From assembly GCA_017591395.1 (NCBI GenBank), contig WEDG01000410.1, positions 20,248 to 84,247 of the forward strand: DNA of 64,000 bases. Reading direction: 5' to 3'. The position numbers and the translations under genes were made by a program. The notes below the pieces were generated by a model. It searched no databases, had not been told where the DNA came from, and saw only the letters and a program-made list of their open reading frames with translations. Source of the stretch: Schistocephalus solidus. Lineage: Eukaryota; Platyhelminthes; Cestoda; Diphyllobothriidea; Diphyllobothriidae. Below, piece after piece: positions 10,901 to 19,207 of this stretch (its first letter is position 1; every line of letters starts with the position of its first letter).

Positions 10901-11817
10901 TTTTTGTCTGTGAGGCTCTGCAACAGCTCACGGAAAAAGTTTAGATCGTTGATTGAGAATATGCTATGCCAATCTAGAGTGCTTACGAAATTATTTATTT
11001 TTTCATGGTTTATGTTAGCAAAGTCGAGGTTATTGCATTTAACCTCAGGCTTCGTAAGAAGGGGAACTGGAAAACAACAGTGAATTATTGCGTGATCACT
11101 TGTAAATAGATCATGATGAAAATTCATAAAGAGAGGGTGGACGTCGTTTTTAAAAATTAAATCTAAAATGTTGTCATTTCTAGTAACTGATCTGACCAGT
11201 TGGGACATGTTTGACAACTAAATAGTATCGACCAATTTCTGATGTTTAGGCGGAGAGGAATTTGCCTGCCAGTCAATGTCTGGCAGATTAAAAATCGCCT
11301 ACGATTATTTTTGACATCAAACTGAGTGTCTGCAACTTTTCAAATAGTTCACAGAGCTCGCTTTCATTGCCAGAATAACACGGAGGATTATAGACACAGC
11401 CAATTACCTTTTTTTATTGTGCGGGAGGATGACTGAAGCAAAGCATACATTTCCAGAAAAAGACGAAATGTTCAGATGAAAAGAGAAATGTACAAAGGAT
11501 GACTTAACTTAAAGGAGGCAACCACCGCCACGTTTTTTAGCGTGGTCTTGTCGGTACAAATTGAAATTATCTATAGCAAGCGTCGAGTCAGAAATAAGAG
11601 AGTGAGCCCAGGATTCAGTGATGCACAGCACATCTGGATCAAGCTCAAAGGCTACTGTTCTAAGCTCAGCCATCTTATTTACAACTGATCTCGCATTGAG
11701 TGAAACTAAGCTGAGCGTATTCCTGAGCGGCAGGTTACGCTCATCGGTATTTATAAAAAAGGATAATTTGGTGGCGGAGAAGAAAACTGGAAAGAAGAAA
11801 CGAAAGGTGGGAAACAA
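10879..11817 (-). pseudogene. LINE L2 apurinic-type endonuclease (ORF2, N-terminal part)
   Basis: Would nick target DNA to prime reverse transcription. 11817-11509 reads LNARSVVNKMAELR...LDPDVLCITESWA, with the catalytic Glu in ITESW, and ends in the RGGG motif typical of LINE endonucleases. 11217-10879 contains the C-terminal part with SDHAIIHC (the SDH catalytic motif). The stretch 11508-11220 carries the middle portion out of frame. Disrupted. Confidence 0.85.
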
Positions 11818-11849
11818 AATTGCTCTGGTCTACAATTTGTCGAAATGTT

Positions 11850-12778
11850 ACTGTTAAGAGAACTGAGATTATTGTACAGCGGCATATTTGGATGAAAACC
11901 TTGGAAGGGAAGGCTATATTGTGACGTTTGAAAGATAAGGGGTGGCATAGAAATGAGATTTTGAGGGAAGTTAGCAAAATTGGCGGAAAACGTGCATTTG
12001 AAAAAGGACTAAATGATTTCGAAAAACTGGTAGCATAATTAGAAGCGTTAAATATTTGTGGATGTCGGACAATTTTTGGGTTGGAAAGATGCTAACGTTA
12101 GCGTTCGCAGCTGTTGTAGATGCTGAGGGGTTAGCAGGTTTCCCATCGGTAATGCCATTGCTGATTTTAAAGCCTGGATTAGCCACAGATTTAGATTTAC
12201 TAGTAGTTTTCGTAGGGTTAGTAGATTTGGCAGGTATAGCAGGCATGGTTTGCTTGGGATGAGAAAAAAGTGGAGTTGACACAATTTCCCTCAAACCAGA
12301 AACAAGGTTAACGGGTGAAGATTCAGCTGGAATCGAAATTCCTGTCGATCCGAGGGGCCGTGGGCTTGCTTTAGCTATAGGACAAACCTCTGAGATAACT
12401 TTTTGGTATTGAAGGTGTAGACCAAGGCTTCTTGTTTGCTAATGAGGGTGAAACCCGACGCTCCATTGGGGTTTTATCCCTACAGATAAACAACTTGTTT
12501 TTTTTTCAAATATTGAGCTGAGTGCTCATGCCTAGAGAAAATAAGGTCAACTTCAATCGCTGAAAAAGTTTGACCAGAATAGGAGGGGTTTTACTACGGA
12601 AGATAACCTTTTAGCTTCAGCGACTTTAAAGTTAAAGCCGCACGAGTAAAGGAAATTAAATGCAGCGTCCAGGGGGATTTTACTCTTGGGAACGTTTTTT
12701 TAAAAGAAAATTAAAACTTCTCTTATGTCGGTCCAGTGACTCAGTACTGACCATGTTAATAAAAGGCTCTAGTTTCAT
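11850..12778 (-). pseudogene. LINE L2 ORF1-like region, decayed
   Basis: Upstream of the endonuclease on the minus strand. Pieces in different frames suggest an RNA-binding ORF1 product: LDRHKRSFNFL (about 12730), LDAAFNFLYSCGFNF (12660-12610) and FICRDKTPMERR (12500-12460), followed by a Lys/Pro/Ser/Thr-rich stretch (12294-11971). The 5' edge at 12778 is where repeat R1 resumes, so ORF1 is 5'-truncated. The assignment rests on position and short motifs, hence moderate confidence. Confidence 0.5.
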
Positions 12779-13225
12779 CACAAGCATGCGGATATTTTCG
12801 ACTGCGCCATAAAAGCGTTGAACAAATGGTTGCGTACCCGTCCAGTAAATGGTAAAGCGTGTGCGTTTGCGGTAAATTTGAACGCAGAAGCACATCGTGA
12901 TGACGAATTACCGTTATTTTTCAGCAGAAATCCAATTCCAGCCACCACTTTGTAACAGAAGCAAAAACGTGCACGCATATATTGACCCACTTTTGGGGTC
13001 AAACAAATGTCAACAGGTCGGTGGACAACTGTACGATCGATTTCTTCGTTGGCGTAAAATCACCGCAAAGCATAATCTGGAAAGCTTTGCTACCAACTGA
13101 ATTCCTCTCCTAAAACATTCTCGAGGAAATTATTTCTGAAAGTTGTCAATTCCTTTCCCTTAACATGCCAATGGTATGTTAATGTTCGCAATGGTCTGTA
13201 ATGTGCAGTTTAAAGTAATGACAAA
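12776..13225 (+). repeat. Repeat R1, right part
   Basis: Continuation of R1 beyond LINE L2. Matches 1157-1575 and, inverted, 49945-50420. A short frame here reads HADIFDCAIKALNKWLRTRP, the same module as in other R1 copies. Confidence 0.6.
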
Positions 13226-13295
13226 AACATTAAGTCACATTCAAGTCACTTTATTGAGGGAAGTAGGATTTTGCCCTTGAGCTCCCTATTCGCAT
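13225..13295 (-). mobile_element. Short LINE 3'-end fragment (L5-like)
   Basis: On the minus strand an AATAGGGA...TCAA...GGC...CCTA...CTCAA sequence followed by a TGACTT-type tail resembles the terminal hairpin and tail of L5 (27020-26967). It is too short for certainty. Confidence 0.35.
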
Positions 13296-14913
13296 GCAAA
13301 AATGTCAATGGTACAAACGTTTACGGTGATATATCTGACAAATGAAACTGTAGGGTCATCGGTGTGTGTGGGCCAGGCGCAACCTGCCACTGTTTACACA
13401 ATCTTCATTATATTGACAATAGTTTCTCAGAAAATGAGTATCTAAATAAATAAATAAATAAATAAATTGTATATTTAAGGCCCAGAGGGCCCCATCATTA
13501 AGTTTGAATTTTAATGTGTCTACAGTTTCTGAAAGGACCACCACGACAGGGGGTCCGTTCCATGCTCCAACGACACTCTGCGAAAAGGCGTTCCGACGGA
13601 CTTCCGTGTCGACAAACTTCCTCTGCAGTTTAAAGGGCTGACCCCGCAGATGTTCCGTCCCAGTCAATTTTAAGAAGTCTGCAAATTCTAGGGCACAATC
13701 GCGGCCTATGACCATCCGGTAGGTTTGGATGAGATCACCGCGTAGTTGCCTGTAATTAGGAGGAAACAAATCAAGTTCAACCAGTCTGGTTTCGTAAGGC
13801 AGATGACTATGATTCTTGACCATCTTCGTAGCCCTCGAATGTACTCGTTTCAGCTGTAGATAATCCTTCTTAAACCACGGACGCCAGGCCTGGACGGCAT
13901 ATTCCAAGTGAGGTCGAACCAATACCCCGTAGGTTTTTCAGAAAAGTTCCTTATCAATCTGCAAAAATCCACGTCTGAGCGCAAATAAGACCTGTGAAGC
14001 GCGTTAAGCTGCCTTCAAACACTATGAAGATGGTTTAAGTGAGGAGTTTATTAGAACACCGAGGTCCTTCTGTTCCTCAACAATTGAAAGGGGCTGCCCA
14101 TTGAGAATGTAATGGTAGGAATCATCCTTCTCACTGGTCCTTCTGGTACGCAGTCTTAGGACCATACACTTCCCAACGTTAAAATTAAAGAGCCAACGAG
14201 CAGACCAGCTGCTAAGACGGTTGAGATCCTCTTAAAGTGCGTTCCTATCGAAATCAGATCTGATGACCCTCCACAATTTAACATCATCTGCAAACATGAA
14301 TGCGCTGCAACCTAGGTCGTCAACACAGTCATGGATGTACACTCAGAAGAGTAATGGCCCTAATACCGAGCCTTGGGTGATACCAATTAGAACCAGAGTA
14401 GGTGTTGACTTCGAGGTATCGACGCACACAGTTTGCAATCTATCTGTAAGAAAGTCTGCGATCCATGTCAGCAGCATTCCTCTTATGCCGATTTCAGATA
14501 ATTTAAGATGAGACGTTTGTGTGGGACACTGTCAAAAGCATTCTTGAAATCAGTGTTAATGTCGTAAACCCTACCATTTTCGTCCAGTGCACGAGCCCAC
14601 TGCTCTGTGGAGAGTAATAAACTAGAAAGACAGGAGCGATTCTGTCTGAAGCCATGCTGGAGATCTGAGAGTAATTGGTTTTCCTCAAGGAACTTCATAG
14701 TTGCCTTCTTGATTATTGATTCCATTATTTTACAGCAAATGGAGGTTAGGCTGACAGGCCGATAATTGTTGACATTAGATTGAGCACCTATCTTGTATAT
14801 GGGGTATATATTTGCTGCCTTCCATTCGGATGGCAGTTTCCCTCATTCAAATGACGAATTAAATATATGCGCTAGTGGTTTGGACAGTTCGCTGGCCAGT
14901 TCTTTCAAGAACT

Positions 14914-14995
14914 TGGCCGGTTTTTCTCCTGAATAACATGAAAATAGGGAAAACACTTATAATGATATATATTCAGGAGTTTTTTTCACTGCCAG
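14914..14995 (+). other. ENE-like hairpin, copy B (inserted in L3)
   Basis: U5 (14921-14925) faces U7 plus CA (14980-14988). The upper stem CUCCUGAAUA (14926-14935) pairs perfectly with UAUUCAGGAG (14970-14979), ten pairs. The lower stem here (UUGGC/GCCAG) is partly supplied by the L3 host sequence, because the inserted copy begins at the 5' U-tract itself. Confidence 0.6.
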
Positions 14996-15068
14996 CCTCT
15001 ACCAACTGAATATTTTATATGACAATACCTGTTAACCGGTATTAAATACAACTATTATTATTATTATA
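14921..15068 (+). mobile_element. 150-bp LINE 3' fragment (L1 family) nested in L3
   Basis: Aligns along its length with the L1 3' end (4843-4970): U-tract, upper stem, second U-tract, CACUG[CU]CAGC, a terminal hairpin (15025-15042) with covarying stem, and a tail of TTA repeats. It interrupts the L3 RT codons between DDI and PAKFLK, so it is younger than L3. Confidence 0.8.
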
Positions 15069-15651
15069 TCGTCCGGACCAGATGACTTCGCTACTTTCAG
15101 ATTTTGCAGTTCTCGTTCCACGAGTAGTTTCTGAAAGATTATGTATTCAAGCACTGAACCGGCGTCTATAGCAGCACTAGTGAGGTGTTGAAGCTGGAAT
15201 TCAGGTTCTTTAGTGAAAACCGAGGCAAAATACCAACCTAAGCACTCGGCCGTGTCGCAATTTTTAACGAATTCAACACTATTCCCATCTATGATTACTG
15301 CTACTGGGTCCTTGTTTTTAGTCGGCTATTGATATAATGGAATAATTTTTTGGTTTATATTTAGCCTGTTGAATTATTCTTGATTCATAGTTCTTCCTTG
15401 CCTGACGAATCATTCTTTTTACAGCGTTTCTTTGTTGTCGAAATTCTTTGAGATGCTCGGCTGACCCTGTTTGCCTGAATACCTTCCATTTTTATTCTTC
15501 TCCTTTAACTGCCTGTTAAGTTCTCTTTTTAACCAGGCGGGGCGACTATTCTTTTTTGCACCTTCACTGGACAAAAGCGTTCAATCAGATCGATTAAGAC
15601 TATCTTAAATAATCGCCAGTCATCCTCTGGATTCCCTTTAAGCAAACAATC

Positions 15652-16665
15652 CTATCTCATAGACATCAGTTCTTTCCTCATCGCGTTAAAATCAGCCTTC
15701 AATATATTTCGCTTGCATTCCGTTCCATTCTGGCGCCGAAAATAAAGTGAAAAATCCCACATCAGCGTACTATGGTCACTCTTACCGAGGGGTGCCATAG
15801 AATACACTTCATTAATGCTAGAGAAGTCCTTCGCAAATACTTGGTTCAGGCAATTTGCTCTCTGGTTCTCTCTTAATCTCTTTGGTATGTTACCCTTCTG
15901 TACCAGAGGTTGTTCGAGAGTGAGATCCATTAGCTTGGGGCCGAAGGAAGTTGGTGCACCATCAACTGTCAGATTTACCCAGTCTACTATAGGTGCATTG
16001 AAATCTCCAGCAATAAGCACCTCCTGGTGACTTGCTTCTTCCTTGAGCAAATGAAGGAGGGACTCATCAGCTGCACATGGAATGTTCGGTGGTCTGTAGA
16101 TCATCAAGAATTGTAGGTTCTGTGAACAATCCTTTTTAATCTTTATCCAGAGAAATTCATATTCAAGGAAGATGGAGTGTGTTCGTTCAAATGCCGAGAT
16201 TTCTGTCCTCACATATGCGGCCACTCCTCCTTCCTTTCTATTTTCTTGATCTTTTTGAAAAAGTTGGTATTCATCTATCGAAACCTCGCTATCCGTGATT
16301 TCGGTTTTTAGCCACGTTTCCGTAATGGCAACGATATCGGGGGATCGGTCTGATACTAATGCTTTGAGTTCATCTACTTTCGATAGGACACTCTGAGCTT
16401 TGGTATGCAAACATCTCAATTTAGACAAGGTCATTCCTCCATATAGACTTCTGCGCATTTCACGCGATTGAAAACTAGAATCTGTCATTGTTTTCCGAAA
16501 TGAACTAGGGTCCATTCTGCCGACGCTTAGTTCTGATGAGTGATCGTCATCCGAGTTCTGGAGAGCCTTCTTTTTATCATTCAAGCTCTGTACGGTTTGG
16601 TACATCGTATTTAGTGTCCTCCGTCTCGGCGAGAATCCACCTTGATTATGTACGGGGTCTGCCAT
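15652..16665 (-). CDS. LINE L3 ORF2 N-terminus: apurinic-type endonuclease
   Basis: An open frame of 337 codons. After a 75-residue polar leader come LRCLHTKAQSVLSKVDEL (about 83-100), ITETWLK with the catalytic Glu (114-120), GGVAAYVR (146-153), MIYRPP (188-193), IAGDFNAP with catalytic Asp/Asn (218-225) and GKSDHSTLMW with the SDH motif (294-303). All the hallmark endonuclease residues are present, so this part could fold. It belongs to a single ORF2 with the RT; the frame is lost just after this segment. It nicks DNA at new insertion sites in the nucleus. Confidence 0.85.
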   Translation of the reverse strand: MADPVHNQGGFSPRRRTLNTMYQTVQSLNDKKKALQNSDDDHSSELSVGRMDPSSFRKTMTDSSFQSREMRRSLYGGMTLSKLRCLHTKAQSVLSKVDELKALVSDRSPDIVAITETWLKTEITDSEVSIDEYQLFQKDQENRKEGGVAAYVRTEISAFERTHSIFLEYEFLWIKIKKDCSQNLQFLMIYRPPNIPCAADESLLHLLKEEASHQEVLIAGDFNAPIVDWVNLTVDGAPTSFGPKLMDLTLEQPLVQKGNIPKRLRENQRANCLNQVFAKDFSSINEVYSMAPLGKSDHSTLMWDFSLYFRRQNGTECKRNILKADFNAMRKELMSMR

Positions 16666-16689
16666 TAGAAAAACCTATTTATCACTTTA

Positions 16690-17870
16690 TTTTCCCGTCC
16701 TTTAAATGGAGCCATTTTTCCCCTGCTCGGTCCTTCTCTTCAGTTCTGCTCTCAGCATCCTCATTTTGTACCTTTCCTTGGGTTCGTTATCCGGCTGAAA
16801 AAAACACATCTCTGTGTCAGCTACGGAGGGCCATTCTCCGTTCTAGGAGGCGTGAAGCCGAAACATCATGTTAAAGAATGATTTTAAGAGGTCTTGGTGA
16901 TAATCTTTCATGGGAAACATCCGCTTTCCCTTAACGGAATGCTTTGTGCACTGTTACGCATTCGCCATCTCGAAGAATCGAGTATGAGTATTTTCGGAAA
17001 TTACTGAGGTCATGTTCTACCCTTTCCTTGGCAATCAGATAAGTGGATTCGGGAATCCTTAAATAACGAGATTGCGTTTTTGGTCGAAATGTATGTTTGG
17101 TGACTTTGAGTTCAGGTTTGTTGATAGAGCATCAGTATCAGGAAGAATGCTACTCTGGTTGGCGATGATATTTGTGTCAGTATGAGCAACTATTCCTAAA
17201 GTTAATGACAAACCCCTTTTGGAAACTTTGCTTATTTGTCCTGCACTTGCTCCTGTATTACCAACAGAGGATTTAACTTGAGCATCTATCGGTAAGAACG
17301 AGCTTTTTCCGAAGTTCAAACTACTTTTTTGTGAAAGCTTCTTGGCCCTTTTCGACTTCGAATTCTTCGTCTTCGGTGCTTCAAATTCGACGAGCTTTTC
17401 AACTCCACCCTTTTTTGTATCATTCAGCGACGATGCCGCATATGTTTGTGTATCCAGCACATTTCTGCTTCTGTCTAAGCTCGATGACAATATGAAGGTG
17501 CATGAGCTGGTTTTATCTCCCTTTTGAAGGAAGGAAATGCCTACTGATTTACTGAGCTCTGTAAACACAATGTCTTTAAGTTCTACATTAGGTATTCTTG
17601 AGGAAGCTCTATTTGCACACGTTATTTCTTTGGTTGGAATTCTCGTTGCTACGGGTGTTTTTTTTTCCGGGTGAGCTATGAACCTTCTCTTTGAGATCGG
17701 CCATTTCTTGTTTCAAGTTACTTATCTCTTTCTCCATGAATAAGAATTTCTGCAAGAGATTTAAACACCTCATGCACTTTTCGTCCTCGTAGGTGACATT
17801 CATTAGTGTTCCCAGGCTTTTTGCCCGCTTGGCAGGAGGAAAAGTGGTAACAGAATATCTGGCTTTGTCA
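16690..17870 (-). pseudogene. LINE L3 ORF1 with N-terminal coiled coil
   Basis: On the minus strand 17870-17609 reads DDKARYSVTTFPPAKRAKSL, then a Cys-x-x-Cys followed by a heptad-like segment (LLQKFLFMEKEISNLKQEM), likely a coiled coil for trimerisation as in other LINE ORF1 proteins. 17568-17059 is Ser/Lys-rich (KNSKSKRAKKLSQKSS) and probably basic RNA-binding sequence. Fragments near 17030-16900 (HDLSNFRKYSYSILRDGE) and RAELKRRTEQGKN (16740) are in other frames. At least three frame breaks. Confidence 0.6.
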
Positions 17871-17904
17871 TCTATTTTTGTTTGGATACAATTTTTTTCT
17901 TATT

Positions 17905-18060
17905 GTCGTGAGGACGTGGCGCAGTGGTTATGTTCGTCGCCACATGAAACTGCGACCTTGGATCGAGACCCGTTAGCCCCGCGAATTATTTTCCTCCGCA
18001 TAGATGAGTCCTGAGTGTCTGCGTTTTCCATACCTCTTATGACTGTATTGGAATGAATTT
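17905..18060 (+). mobile_element. tRNA-derived SINE fragment
   Basis: Pol III-type internal promoter: A box TGGCGCAGTGG at about 17917-17927 and B box GGATCGAGACC at 17960-17970, correctly spaced for a tRNA-like head. A non-tRNA body ends in an AT-rich tail near 18060. It lies just 5' of LINE L3 in opposite orientation. The tRNA fold is imperfect, so this is a retroposed relic rather than a tRNA gene. Confidence 0.55.
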
Positions 18061-18439
18061 AATTTATAAATCCTATTAAATAACTGGGCTAGGAGGAAAT
18101 TGTATGCAGCAGTCAGACTTTTAATAAGCATGCACCGACTCAGCCTTTGTTGCGACTTCTCCCTCTATGATGAAAGCAGATTAGAGCAGCACACCACTGG
18201 CGTGAATTTGGAAGCATGTGAACGTTGAAGCTTGTATTTCTCGCAGGAATAATGTCCTGAACGTGGAATAATCCTCAGTGATGGAATATTTGGATAGCCG
18301 CAGAATCGTGAAGTCGAAGAAAATATTTCCCAAAATTAGAGACTTGACAATTTACTCAAGAGTTTTTCCAAATTAACGTGTCTTCTACATTAAGGTAGAG
18401 ACTAAAACTTCGTTAACACAAAGATGAAATTCGAAATCA
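18061..18439. other. Unexplained stretch
   Basis: Between the SINE fragment and the L4 tail. No coding or repeat signal that I can recognise. Confidence 0.4.
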
Positions 18440-18662
18440 ATTTATAAATAAATAAATTGTATATTTAAGGCCCAGAGGGCCCCATCATTACAAACTTAGT
18501 ACCATGGTTTAAATAAATACAAAGTGGATAATTGCTGCGCTATGTGAGCATCCATATGAACAGCAGAAATGAGTAGTATGGTAAACATATCCGATTCAAA
18601 AAGATTTGCCATTTTTAAAACAAAAGTCAACAATCGTTGGCATGTACGGTGAACTCGAAAAG

Positions 18663-18748
18663 AAGCAGTTAAAAAAACTCATAGGGTTAAATCGGAGGCG
18701 GAGTTCGGCGAGCCGCCAATTTAAAAAAAATAGGAGAAAAAACTGCTT
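18663..18748 (-). other. ENE-like U-rich internal-loop hairpin, copy D (L4 3'UTR)
   Basis: Minus strand: lower stem AAGCAG (18748-18743) with CUGCUU (18668-18663), six perfect pairs; U6 (18742-18737) faces U7 plus AA (18677-18669); upper stem CUCCUA (18736-18731) with UAUGAG (18683-18678), one mismatch. A GGCGG/CCGCC hairpin sits in the apical loop. Confidence 0.65.
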
Positions 18749-19207
18749 CACTAAAAAAATTAATAGCTAAATGCAATGGGATAGTATTGTGATGTTGCTG
18801 ACTGCGTATGAGGGTTAGGGACGCTCCTTCTCGGGTGAGAGGTAATACAGCAGTCAGAGCTACTGTTTATAAACACCAGTGGAGGTGATAGAGGACGAAC
18901 TCATCGTAGACAACATGGTCAAAACGAAGAGGGGACAGTAGAGGTCACGAGATCATCATCGAGATGCGACCTTGCTGACTGTATAGTCCATCACCATAGA
19001 GGCGTGAAGCCATCAGAACCCACCTCGATCATCAACAGATCCTGGAGACTATCGTCAGAGTGGCAAATTCGAAGGAAAGTTTCAAGGTTGTCAAGAGTTG
19101 GCAATGCTAGTTTAAAAGGAAGGGAATAAAAAGTGAATGCAAAGATTGACTCTGCAGAGGATGATGGAAATATAATCAGAGACCCATATAATATCAAGGG
19201 AGCTGCC

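Larger units (their letters stand above)
7711..12778 (-). mobile_element. LINE L2, CR1/Jockey-type, nearly complete
   Basis: About 5.07 kb on the minus strand, including a 542-bp nested insertion. From 5' to 3': decayed ORF1 (12778-11850), endonuclease (11817-10900), linker and RT (10900-8877), a long 3'UTR interrupted by repeat M (8284-8825), a U-rich hairpin (7897-7983), a terminal hairpin (7749-7765) and a heptamer tail, ATTCTAA on the sense strand (7715-7740). Both edges are fixed by the R1 flanks. The 3'UTR extent was inferred by removing M and its target duplication, which rejoins the UTR halves. Confidence 0.85.
13446..15640 (-). pseudogene. LINE L3 reverse transcriptase, interrupted by nested LINE fragment
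   Basis: Motifs on the minus strand: KSSGPDDI, then the nested insertion, then PAKFLKELASEL; LLSDLQHGFRQNRSC (14680); TDFKNAFDSVPHKRL (14550); QGSVLGPLLF (14370); FADD at 14294-14283; YAVQAWRPWFKKDYLQLKRV (13900); WNGPPVVVV near the C-terminus. The insertion splits the codons for DDI^PAK. Other frame breaks lie at about 14500 and 13930. The final frame has no stop of its own and runs through the terminal hairpin into the tail (ALWALNIQFIYLFIYL). Confidence 0.9.
13443..17870 (-). mobile_element. LINE L3, CR1-type, nearly full length, with nested insertion
   Basis: About 4.4 kb, including a 150-bp nested LINE fragment (14921-15068). On the minus strand: ORF1 with a coiled coil (17870-16690), ORF2 endonuclease (16665-15652), RT (15640-13500), terminal GGCCC/GGGCC hairpin (13491-13479) and (TTTA)n tail (13468-13443). 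The FADD-type RT groups it with L5 and L6, yet its last 37 or so nt are the same as those of the YADD-type element L4. No U-rich hairpin is present. Confidence 0.9.
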
